Below, piece by piece: positions 6,062-13,633 of a stretch of DNA of 13,721 nt. Location: the NCBI GenBank assembly GCA_948745425.1, contig CAPZDM010000041.1, positions 1 to 13,721 on the forward strand, written 5' to 3'. The position numbers were made by a program, and so were the translations under genes. The notes below the pieces were generated by a model. That model searched no databases, was not told the origin of the DNA, and saw nothing but the letters and a program-made list of their open reading frames with translations. Every line of letters starts with the position of its first letter. The first letter of the stretch is position 1. The DNA is from an uncultured Clostridia bacterium (GTDB lineage: Bacteria > Bacillota > Clostridia > TANB77 > CAG-508).

Positions 6062-6754
6062 TTGAAAATAGAAATTATAAGAGACAAATTGAAGGAACTA
6101 TCTGAGCCAGAATATGCAAAATTCAATAAAAAATTATGTCCAGACACTAAAAAACAAGTTTTAGGAATACGTATACCAAAACTTAGAGTACTTGCAAAAG
6201 AGATATTAAAAGAAGAAGACTGGAGAAATTTTATAGAGAATGCAGATATTAATTGTTTTGAAGAAACTATACTAAAAGGATTAGTTATAGCATATTCAAA
6301 AATAGATTTAAAAGAAAAGCTAATATTAGTAAAAGAATTCATACCAAATATGGATAGTTGGGCAATAACAGATACTTTTTGTCCTACTTTAAAAATAAAG
6401 CCAAAAGAACTAGAAGAAATATGGAACTTTATATTACCATATACTAAGTCAAAAAAAGAATTTGAAACTAGATTTAGTATAATAATGATGTTAGACTATT
6501 ATATAAAAGAGGAATATGTTGATAAAGTAATAAAAGCAATAGATGAAATAGAAAATGATGCATATTATGTTCAAATGGCAAAAGCATGGGTAATAGCTGA
6601 AATCGGAATAAAATTTAACGAAAAAGCAATGAGATATTTAAAAGGAGAAAATAAATTAGATAAATTTACATATAACAAAGCATTGCAAAAAATGATAGAA
6701 TCATATAGAATATCTGATGAAACTAAAATATTATTTAAAAATATGAAAAAATAA
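6062..6754 (+). CDS. AlkD-family DNA alkylation repair glycosylase
   Basis: A 230-residue protein with a TTG start, supported by AGGAGG (6051-6056) 5 bases upstream. It is all helical with a repeated pattern, as expected for the HEAT-like fold of the DNA_alkylation family, which removes bulky or positively charged alkylated bases such as 3-methyladenine and 7-methylguanine. Residues W100 and D104 (in MDSWAITD), R137 (ETRF) and W176 (AKAWVIAE) keep nearly the same spacing as the DNA-binding and catalytic residues W109, D113, R148 and W187 known from Bacillus cereus AlkD. The length fits the family. It follows the IS-like element and stands alone, with the regulator promoter starting about 35 bases after its stop. 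Family call firm; the precise substrate is inferred. Confidence 0.85.
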   Translation: MKIEIIRDKLKELSEPEYAKFNKKLCPDTKKQVLGIRIPKLRVLAKEILKEEDWRNFIENADINCFEETILKGLVIAYSKIDLKEKLILVKEFIPNMDSWAITDTFCPTLKIKPKELEEIWNFILPYTKSKKEFETRFSIIMMLDYYIKEEYVDKVIKAIDEIENDAYYVQMAKAWVIAEIGIKFNEKAMRYLKGENKLDKFTYNKALQKMIESYRISDETKILFKNMKK

Positions 6755-6772
6755 ATGTATTGTATAATAGAG

Positions 6773-6845
6773 ACAATTATATTAATTGTTTGAGCTTTGA
6801 TTACAAAATTAATATAATTTTCTCTGTTTACATTAATAATGTAAA
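6773..6845 (+). promoter_or_regulatory. Promoter of the two-component genes flanked by two inverted repeats
   Basis: TTGAGC (6790-6795), a 17-base spacer and TATAAT (6813-6818) form a good sigma-A promoter. Directly upstream is ACAATTA (6773-6779), TAT, TAATTGT (6783-6789). At the expected transcript start is TTTACATT (6827-6834), AAT, AATGTAAA (6838-6845). Both repeats are perfect with 3-base spacers. The first touches the -35 and may be an activator or repressor site or a weak alkD terminator. The second covers the start region just before the AAGGGAG SD (6850-6856). Confidence 0.55.
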
Positions 6846-6861
6846 ATATAAGGGAGACAAT

Positions 6862-7543
6862 ATGAACAAGATCTTGTTAATCGAAGATGATTCAACAATC
6901 AGAATGGGAATAAAATATTATTTAGAAGAAGAACGGTTTTGAAATAATAGAAAAAGAAGAAGGAAATGAAGCGTTTGAATACATAAAAAAAGGAGAAGAC
7001 ATTTCCTTAATATTATTAGATGTAAATTTACCAGATATAAACGGATTTGATTTATTCAAAAAAATAAAAGGATTAAGAGACATTCCTATAATATTTTTAA
7101 CTGCAAATGACTTAGAAGTATCAATAGTAAGGGGAATAGACATGGGAGCAGAAGATTATATAACTAAACCCTTTAGAGCAAGAGAATTATTATCTAGAAT
7201 CAACTCAGTATTAAGAAGAAATAAAAAACAAAACAATAAAAATATTATCGAAATAGAAGGAATAACAATAGACTTAGGTCAAGCAAGAGTATTAAAACAA
7301 GGAAAAGACATTATGCTAACAGCATTGGAATATAAAATCTTAATAACCTTAGCATTAAACCCTAATATAGTATTTTCTAGAGAGCAAATACTAGCAGATA
7401 TTTGGGATGTAAACGAAGATTTTGTTAATGATAATACTCTAACAGTGTATATAAAAAGAATTAGAGAGAAGATAGAAGACAATCCAAATAATCCAAAGAT
7501 AATAAAAACAATAAGAGGTATGGGATATAAGGTGGAAATTTAG
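6862..7543 (+). pseudogene. OmpR-family response regulator, broken by one extra base
   Basis: From ATG 6862 (SD AAGGGAG, 6850-6856) the protein MNKILLIEDDSTIRMGIKYY ends after 26 residues at TGA 6940-6942. Dropping the C at 6934 turns CGG-TTT-TGA into GGT-TTT-GAA and restores 226 residues, the normal length. The receiver domain has E8-D9-D10, phospho-acceptor D53 (LLDVNLPDINGFD), T80 and K102 (TKPF). The C-terminal winged-helix DNA-binding domain (about 130-226) includes LTALEYKILITLALNPN and DNTLTVYIKRIREKIED. The stop touches the start of the kinase gene (TAG 7541-7543, ATG 7544), so they are one operon. An internal ATG at 7142 would give only the end of the receiver plus the DNA-binding domain. 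It should control the transporter at 9381. Whether the shift is a real mutation, sequencing error or recoding is open. Confidence 0.85.
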
Positions 7544-8764
7544 ATGTTTAGAGATGTAAATAAATTAAGACCATTAATTATACAAGTAATACTATTAATA
7601 CTTTTTACTATTTTAGTTAGTATATATGCAATACATACACATAATATGTATAAACAAGAAATTATTAGAAACAATGCAAGCATAATAGGAGTGATAATAG
7701 AAAAATATCCTAATATAGAAATAGAAGCAATTAAAGAAATAATTTCAGATGATGCAAATATTAAACAAGGAATAGAGGCTCTAGGGAAATATGGAATTGA
7801 TGATATTGAAAACTTAGATGAAATTACAAGTATAAGTAAATTAAAAAACAAAATGGTTTTAGGAAATATTATTTTTGTAGTATCAGTAATTATAATATAT
7901 ATGCTAATTAATTTATACTTTTATAAAAAAGAAGATAAAAGGTTAAATGATATAAGTAAATACATAAACAATATATTAAATAATGATTACTCATTAGACA
8001 TTAGAGAATATGATGAAGATTCAATAAGTGCACTTAAAAATTACATTTATAAAATAACAATAAAACTTAGAAATATGAGTGAACATTCTAAAAAGGAAAA
8101 ACAATATTTAGAGGAGGCACTATCAGATATATCACATCAATTAAAAACACCACTTACAAGTGTAATGGTAATGAATGAACTACTTGAAAATAAAAACTTA
8201 GAAGAAAGTAAAAGAAAAGAATGTGAGCAAAAAAGCAAACAACAATTAGAAAAAATACAATGGTTAATAACTAGTTTACTTAAAATTTCTCAGATAGATA
8301 GTGGAACAATAAAACTAAAAAAAGAAAATGTAAATGCAAAAGAATTAATTAATAAAACTTTAGAACCATTGATTATACAAATAGAAGCAAAAAGTATTAC
8401 TTTAGTACAAGACATAGAAGAAAGCCTAGAAATAATTTGTGATGAAAATTGGACTGTAGAAGCATTAATAAACATAATAAAAAATGCTTATGAACATACA
8501 GAAAAAGAAGGAAGAATAAAAATAACAATAAAAGGAAATCCGATATATAATGAAATAAAAGTAGAAGATAATGGAAGTGGAATAAAAGAGGAAGATATAA
8601 ATCATATATTCGAGAGATTTTATAAAGGAAAATCCAATAAAGAAAGTATAGGAATAGGACTAAATATGTCCAAAACAATAATAGAAAAACAAAATGGAAC
8701 TATTGAGGTAGAAAGTACAGAGGGAGTAGGCACTTGTTTTACAATCAAAATATTTAAATTTTAA
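7544..8764 (+). CDS. Sensor histidine kinase of the two-component pair
   Basis: A 406-residue inner-membrane kinase whose ATG directly follows the regulator's stop (SD AAGGTGG at 7529-7535). Transmembrane helices are at about 10-30 and 104-126, enclosing an outside segment of about 73 residues with no recognisable sensor domain. A linker of HAMP type (about 127-180) follows. The H-box LSDISHQLKTPLTS has the phosphorylated H198, the N-box IIKNAYEH has N314, and the ATP-binding G1 box DNGSGI covers D342 to I347. The F-box IFERFY and G2 box SIGIGLNMS (368-376) complete the catalytic domain. It should phosphorylate the regulator encoded upstream. The outside loop is longer than in BceS-type kinases, so it may sense a ligand itself. 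The gene is intact although its partner regulator is not. Confidence 0.9.
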   Translation: MFRDVNKLRPLIIQVILLILFTILVSIYAIHTHNMYKQEIIRNNASIIGVIIEKYPNIEIEAIKEIISDDANIKQGIEALGKYGIDDIENLDEITSISKLKNKMVLGNIIFVVSVIIIYMLINLYFYKKEDKRLNDISKYINNILNNDYSLDIREYDEDSISALKNYIYKITIKLRNMSEHSKKEKQYLEEALSDISHQLKTPLTSVMVMNELLENKNLEESKRKECEQKSKQQLEKIQWLITSLLKISQIDSGTIKLKKENVNAKELINKTLEPLIIQIEAKSITLVQDIEESLEIICDENWTVEALINIIKNAYEHTEKEGRIKITIKGNPIYNEIKVEDNGSGIKEEDINHIFERFYKGKSNKESIGIGLNMSKTIIEKQNGTIEVESTEGVGTCFTIKIFKF

Positions 8765-8781
8765 GGTTGAAAAAGGTAAAA

Positions 8782-8810
8782 GCACGGGGTACAAGCGTAC
8801 CAAACCGTGC
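8782..8810. terminator. GC-rich hairpin between the kinase gene and the minus-strand gene
   Basis: GCACGG (8782-8787) and GGTAC (8788-8792) pair with GTACC (8797-8801) and CCGTGC (8805-8810) around loop AAGC, with a 3-base AAA bulge. Read on the minus strand the stem is followed by TTTTACCTTTTT, which suits a terminator for the gene at 8825-9118. On the plus strand the U tract is poor. It is far more GC-rich than its surroundings. Confidence 0.6.
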
Positions 8811-8824
8811 ATTCACTTTACTCA

Positions 8825-9118
8825 TCAGGATTCCACTAATATTGCTTCCAAATTCGGACGATGGATATCAGTCACGATATTCTTGCCATCAAATGAAAAT
8901 GCCACTTCTTTAAAAAAAGATGGAGTCATATAGTAACAAATTGTATTTATACAATCCACCACTACATCAGACAGAGCTTTTTCTGTCTGAAAATCACACC
9001 TAAGCACTGAAACATTTTCATCATCTTTTTTGCAAAGAATATTATGGCTTTGTCCATCTACCTCCATTGTGAAATCCCAATAAGAATTTTTCCAAGTAGC
9101 AGTTGTTATTTTTGCCAT
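8825..9118 (-). CDS. Small protein of unknown function, minus strand
   Basis: A 97-residue protein. I place the start at ATG 9118-9116, because GGAGG (9130-9126) is 7 bases upstream; the TTG just before it would be only 4 bases away. It begins MAKITTATWKNSYWDFTMEV and looks like a small beta-rich soluble domain: alternating strands in the first half, a helix around ALSDVVVDCINTICYYM, and further strands at the end. There are no membrane segments. I do not recognise the family. It has its own promoter on the minus strand and its own terminator-like hairpin, and it lies between the kinase and the ABC transporter genes, which face the other way. Its base composition is less A-rich than its neighbours, which suggests a separate origin. 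Confidence 0.65.
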   Translation of the reverse strand: MAKITTATWKNSYWDFTMEVDGQSHNILCKKDDENVSVLRCDFQTEKALSDVVVDCINTICYYMTPSFFKEVAFSFDGKNIVTDIHRPNLEAILVES

Positions 9119-9184
9119 CAATAGTCCTCCAAATGCTATTTATAGTTTCTGCCATTAGGTATTCAACCTTTAATGACTACCTCT

Positions 9185-9213
9185 ATTATACTATAATTTT
9201 GTAAAATTAGCAA
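9185..9213 (-). promoter_or_regulatory. Promoter of the minus-strand small gene
   Basis: Read on the minus strand: TTGCTA (9213-9208), a 17-base spacer and TATAAT (9190-9185). The leader of about 60 bases contains AGGTTGAATACCT, a small hairpin, before the SD. Confidence 0.75.
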
Positions 9214-9272
9214 GTAATAATTGTAAAGATATTGTAAGAGAAAGCATTGCTCGTCCGTAAAAAATACAAAAC

Positions 9273-9347
9273 TGATTAAATTAATCATAAAAGTGACAAA
9301 ATTGTAATATTTCTTGTCACTATAAAGTCATGTTATATAGATATAAT
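9273..9347 (+). promoter_or_regulatory. Control region of the ABC transporter with inverted repeats
   Basis: Two perfect inverted repeats lie in a row: TGATTAA (9273-9279), A, TTAATCA (9281-9287), then AGTGACAA (9292-9299) and TTGTCACT (9314-9321). The second pair has a 14-base spacer, so its half-sites are 22 bp apart centre to centre, two helical turns. Downstream is TATAAT (9342-9347) with no good -35 at 17 bases; TTGTCA (9314-9319) fits only a poorer -10, TATAGA (9336-9341). A weak -35 with a repeat above it is typical of a promoter switched on by an OmpR-type regulator. Confidence 0.5.
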
Positions 9348-9380
9348 TAACCCATAAAAGTTAAGGGAGGATAATTAAAT

Positions 9381-10061
9381 ATGGAAATTTTAAGAGTTGA
9401 AAATTTGTGCAAAACTTATGGTAAAAACGAAACACTTGTAAAAGCACTAGATGGAATAAGTTTTAGTGTTAATAAGGGAGAATTTGTTGCTATAGTAGGA
9501 GCAAGTGGAAGTGGAAAATCAACATTATTGCATATACTTGGAGGTGTAGACAAACCAACCTCAGGAAAAGTTTTTGTAGATAATAAAGATGTATTCAAAT
9601 TAAATGAGACAAATTTAGCAGTATTTAGAAGAAGGCAAGTAGGACTTATTTATCAATTTTATAATCTAATACCAATTTTAAATGTTGAAGAAAACATGAC
9701 ACTTCCATTATTATTAGATGGAAAGCAACCAGATAGTAGATATTTAGAAGAATTAATAGACACATTAGGACTAAGAGGAAGAGTAAAACATTTACCAAAC
9801 GAACTATCAGGAGGACAACAACAAAGAGTATCAATAGGTAGAGCATTAATGAATAGACCAGCAGTATTACTTGCAGACGAACCAACAGGAAACTTAGACA
9901 GCAAAGCATCAAGGGAAATTATTGAACTATTAAAACTATCAAACAAAAAATATGAGCAGACAATTATAATGATAACACATGATAATAGTCTAGCATTAAA
10001 TGCAGATAGAATAATTACTATTGATGATGGTAAAATCGTTAGTGATAAGAAGGTGAAATAA
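9381..10061 (+). CDS. ABC transporter ATP-binding protein, MacB/LolD type
   Basis: A 226-residue cytoplasmic ATPase with a GGGAGG SD (9365-9370) 10 bases before the ATG. Walker A is GASGSGKST (40-48), the Q-loop glutamine is Q92 (LIYQFYNLIP), the signature is LSGGQ (142-146), Walker B is VLLADEP (162-168) with the 'TGNLDS' that marks the MacB/LolD/FtsE subfamily, and the switch histidine is H200 (MITHD). It powers the FtsX-type permease encoded next, whose ATG directly follows its stop. In this family ATP use drives a mechanical movement of the permease that removes or detaches compounds such as antimicrobial peptides or lipoproteins at the membrane, and not classic channel transport. Intact and probably expressed under the two-component system. 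Confidence 0.9.
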   Translation: MEILRVENLCKTYGKNETLVKALDGISFSVNKGEFVAIVGASGSGKSTLLHILGGVDKPTSGKVFVDNKDVFKLNETNLAVFRRRQVGLIYQFYNLIPILNVEENMTLPLLLDGKQPDSRYLEELIDTLGLRGRVKHLPNELSGGQQQRVSIGRALMNRPAVLLADEPTGNLDSKASREIIELLKLSNKKYEQTIIMITHDNSLALNADRIITIDDGKIVSDKKVK

Positions 10062-12714
10062 ATGGGAATATTAAAAAACTTAACTATAAAACACCTTCTA
10101 ATGAATAAAAGAAGAACCTTAGTTACAATAATTGGAATAATACTATCAACATCATTAATGTTAGGTATTGGTCTATTGGTCTCAAGTTTTCATCAAGCTA
10201 TGCTTAATGATGCTATAGAAAGCAATGGAGATTATAATGCAATTTTTAGCCAAATAGAAGGGAAAGACTTAAATGCATTAAAAGAGAATGTAACTATAAA
10301 AGAAATCTTTTATGAGCAAAACATTGGATATGCACACTTAGAAGGAATACAAAATAAAAGCAAACCATATTTAAGATTAAAAAGTGTTAACAAAGATTAT
10401 CTAAAAAGACTGAAATTAATGGATGGTAGAATGCCTAATAATTCAAATGAATTATTAATATCTAACCATATAGAAACTAATGGAGGAGTAAAACTAAATG
10501 TAGGAGATAAAATCAAATTAGAACTTGGGTATAGAGTTGATGAAGATGGATATACATTAGATATTGTTCAACTAATAAATAAAGATAACGAGAAATTTTA
10601 TTATAATGATGGAGAAATTATAACTACACTAAGTTATACAGAAAACGAAAAATTAGAAATTTGTGAAACAAGAGAATTCACTATAGTTGGACTTGTAGGA
10701 AGAAGTAATCTAGAGGAACACTTTTCTTGTGGATACTCAGTATTTACATTAAAGGAAGAAATTAAAGATGAAGATAAAGTAAATGGTTATGTAATATATA
10801 AAAATCCTAGTAAGACATTTGAGAACTCAGAAAAGTTAGGAGAAATATTAAAACTTTCGAAAAATAGCATAGAATACAATAATCAGTTATTATATTTTTA
10901 TGGAACAAGTGAAAGTGGAAACTTTACAGCAACAGTAGCAGGTATGATGTCAATTGCACTTGGATTATTATCAGTTGGATGTATCATTGTAATATATAAT
11001 TCATTTGCAATATCTACAATGGAAAGAAAAAAACAATTTGGTCTATTATCAAGTATAGGTGCGACTAAAAGGCAGATAAGAAATACAGTGCTTTTTGAAG
11101 CACTAATAGTAGGAAGTATAGGAATAGTAATAGGTGTAGCAGGAGCATTTTTAGGAATATATGTAGTACTTCAAATATTAAATAATCTTATTCAAGACAT
11201 GATAGAAATGTCTTTTGAATTAACAATAAATCCTGTATATGTAATTATCCCTATAATATTTATGTGTATAGTAATACTAATATCTGCTTGGATACCTGCA
11301 AAAAGAGCAAGTAGAGTTACACCAGTAGAAGCAATACGTCAAAATGATGAAATAAAGATAAACAAGAAGAAAATAAGAACAAGTAAATTAATAAGAAAAA
11401 TATTTGGAGTAGAAGGGGAGATTGCACTAAAAAATATAAAAAGGAACAAAAGAAAATACAGAATAACAATTATATCTCTATTTATAAGTATAGTATTATT
11501 TATATCATTTAGTTCATATCTGCAATTCCTTGCAGGAACAAGTGAAGGCTTAGTATATCCATATAATTATGATAGTGTAGTATATTTTTATGATGAAGGT
11601 GAAGAATTAAAAGAAAGAGTTACAAAAGATGTATTAAGTATAGAAAATATAGAAAAATACTCAATAATTGATGAACTTTGGTTCCCATATGAGAAACTTG
11701 AAGAAGACAGATATAATAAAGAATATTATGAATATTATAAAAAACTATATGAAGAAGAATTTAGTATAAAAATTGTAAAGATTTTAGACGAAGAATATAA
11801 AGAATATATAGAAAAAATTAAAGGAACTTATGGTCAATCAATATTACTTAACCAAGCAAAAATTAGAAAGGATTCTGTAACAAACATAGTAACTCCACTA
11901 CAAAACACTAAAAATCTAAGCTTAAATTTAAAAATACCAAAATATACAGATGATATGGATAATGAAGATACAAAAGTAGTGCTAGAAGAAAAAGAAACAT
12001 TTAAAATAGATAATATTATAGCGACAAAAGAAACAATATTTGCAACAGAACACTATAAATATAGAGAATCCGCCACTTTAATTGTAAATAATGAAACATA
12101 TAATAAAATATATGAATGGAAAAAAAGAAATCTAAAAGATGATACTGCTTATTCACCAACAATGAAAATATTAATAAAGACATCAGAAATTAAGAAATTT
12201 GCAGAAGAAGGAGAAAAAATAGAAGCAAAATACAATTCGGGAAATCATGAAATTTATGTATCAAATATTGCATTAGATAACCAGCAAGAGAAAAATTTAG
12301 TAATTGCAGTAAAAATACTTTTATATGGTTTCATAAGTCTAGTAACATTAATTGGAGTTACCAGTGTATTTAATACAATAAGCACAAGTATATCTTTAAG
12401 GCAAAAGGAATTTGCGATGTTAAGAAGTATGGGGCTAACACCTCGGTGGATTTAATAAAATATTGTTCTTAGAAAGTTTATTCTTTGGATTAAAATCATT
12501 AATATATGCACTACCAGTTTCATTTTGTGTAATATTTCTAATATCAAGATCAATAGCAAATATAATGAAATTTAGCGAATTTTTAATACCTTGGAATAGT
12601 ATAATAATATCTGTAGTAGGAGTATTTGCATTAGTACTTTCAACAATGATGTATTCAGCTAGCAAAATAAAAAAAGAAAATATATTAGAGGCAATAAGGC
12701 AGGAAAATATATAA
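10062..12714 (+). pseudogene. FtsX-type ABC transporter permease, broken by one extra base
   Basis: ATG 10062 directly follows the ATPase stop, with AAGGTG as SD. The frame gives 797 residues ending LRSMGLTPRWI at TAA 12453-12455. Dropping C12444 changes CCT-CGG-TGG to CCT-GGT-GGA, so it reads LTPGGFNKILFLESL and runs to TAA 12712-12714, in total 883 residues. The layout is duplicated: TM1 (about 19-42), outside domain (about 43-285), three helices of the first FtsX domain (about 288-313, 340-370, 392-412), then TM5 (about 470-488), a second outside domain (490-745) and the second FtsX domain, whose last two helices (about 804-826 and 847-867) lie after the break. Without them the product lacks the C-terminal membrane bundle. 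It should pair with the ATPase at 9381. Cause of the shift unknown. Confidence 0.85.
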
Positions 12715-12759
12715 AAATTATAACATTTCTGTAAAATACATTTAAGAATATGTAGGGAC
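12715..12759 (+). repeat. Direct repeat copy A
   Basis: A 45-base stretch starting AAATTATAACATTTCTGTAA and ending ATGTAGGGAC. It matches 13491-13535 at 37 of 45 positions without gaps. It begins right at the end of the permease stop codon and ends inside the GC-rich hairpin at 12756-12774. Confidence 0.7.
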
Positions 12760-12774
12760 GCCCGAAGGGCGTCC
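12756..12774. repeat. GC-rich REP-like palindrome
   Basis: GGACGCCC (12756-12763), loop GAA, GGGCGTCC (12767-12774): a perfect 8-bp stem between the converging permease and DUF3298 genes. No T run follows on either strand, so it looks like a REP-type palindrome that may stop or protect both transcripts, more than a standard terminator. Confidence 0.65.
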
Positions 12775-12783
12775 GTTATAATA

Positions 12784-13404
12784 TTACACACAAAACGTCT
12801 GTATTCCACTAGAATATGGTGCAATATCATACTGCTGAAAAAACACAGTCAAGCAATTAGGTGTAATATAATAACTTTCAGGATTAAAGGTCTCTAAAAC
12901 TAATTCGCAATAATTATCAAAAAAATACTCTGGGTTTTCTGCAATCTGTCTATTAATTGATTTAAATACATCTATTAAAAAATAGGGATTATTATTCCAA
13001 AAACAATAAAAAGGAACTTGGTAGCAATTTAACAAATCCCAATTTTGAGAAGAACGAATGGTATTACCATGAGCACCACCAGAAAAAATATATTCATCAT
13101 AATATAAACTAAGCAAATTATCAAAGTTATATGTAATATTAAAATCCAACATAACCTCATAAGTCATTAAAGGGTAACCATTACTAGAATTAAAATCATA
13201 AAGCTCTTTAGCCTCTGTAAACAATTCATTTTCAGCCCTTCTTTGGAGATTTAAAGCAATACTTTCATTATATAAATTAAAACACTCCATGCAATTAGAG
13301 TAATCAGAATAAGTTATTTTAGGGTAAGATATAGAATACTTAAGGATCAAAGCATTTTTATAAAATAGACCTTTCTCTAACTTAATAGTTTCAATGTGAT
13401 TCAT
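12784..13404 (-). CDS. DUF3298 (RsiV/PdaC-like C-terminal domain) protein without export signal
   Basis: A 206-residue protein. I start at ATG 13404-13402 because AAAGGA (13416-13411) is 6 bases upstream; the in-frame TTG at 13419 overlaps that SD. A TATAAT (13444-13439) on the minus strand is a possible -10 with a poor -35. Residues 15-60 look like the DUF4163 region, and SGGAHGNT (108-115) and VFFQQYDIAPYSSGI (187-201) are the hallmarks of DUF3298. That domain is known from the anti-sigma factor RsiV, where it binds lysozyme, and from PdaC-type proteins at the cell surface. Here no signal peptide or membrane helix precedes the domain and there are eight cysteines, so the protein appears cytoplasmic, which is odd for the family. 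It is flanked by diverged direct repeats. Role unknown. Confidence 0.7.
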   Translation of the reverse strand: MNHIETIKLEKGLFYKNALILKYSISYPKITYSDYSNCMECFNLYNESIALNLQRRAENELFTEAKELYDFNSSNGYPLMTYEVMLDFNITYNFDNLLSLYYDEYIFSGGAHGNTIRSSQNWDLLNCYQVPFYCFWNNNPYFLIDVFKSINRQIAENPEYFFDNYCELVLETFNPESYYITPNCLTVFFQQYDIAPYSSGIQTFCV

Positions 13405-13490
13405 AATAAATCCTTTCAAAATAAAGTTTTAATAACATATTATATTCATGATGTAGAGGCTTAGGTTACACCGTACCCACTAAAAAATAT

Positions 13491-13535
13491 AAATTATAAC
13501 ATTACTATAAAATATATTAAAAACAATGTAGGAAC
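13491..13535 (+). repeat. Direct repeat copy B
   Basis: The diverged partner of 12715-12759 (8 mismatches in 45). At the place of the GC-rich palindrome of copy A it has AAATT (13536-13540) and AATTT (13546-13550), a decayed, AT-only version of the stem. Confidence 0.65.
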
Positions 13536-13604
13536 AAATTAAACAAATTTCGACAAAAACCCTAAAAGTGACAATATAGTCATTTATTTTTTTATTTGGT
13601 TGTG

Positions 13605-13610
13605 TATAAT
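13605..13610 (+). promoter_or_regulatory. -10 element before the last gene
   Basis: TATAAT preceded by TGTG, 23 bases before the ATG at 13634. A T-rich stretch (13583-13598) takes the -35 place without a good match. TGAC (13569-13572) and GTCA (13579-13582) just upstream are a small imperfect inverted repeat. Confidence 0.5.
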
Positions 13611-13633
13611 TAAATAAGAAAAAAGGTGATATT

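Noticed and set aside
6760..6861. Earlier start for the response regulator at 6760
   Set aside because: This frame runs through the promoter and both inverted repeats; the ATG at 6862 with AAGGGAG gives the standard receiver-domain start.
7142..7543. Independent 133-residue DNA-binding protein starting at ATG 7142
   Set aside because: The ATG lies inside the receiver domain (MGAEDYITKPF) and has no SD, so it is the 3' part of the shifted regulator gene, though some internal initiation cannot be excluded.
9646..9946. Two minus-strand frames of 88 and 95 codons inside the ATPase gene
   Set aside because: Both overlap the Walker and signature motifs of a certain gene on the plus strand and look like low-complexity shadows.
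12435..12830. 131-codon minus-strand frame across the permease end
   Set aside because: It covers the permease C-terminus and the GC-rich palindrome, has no start signals and is explained by the opposite gene.
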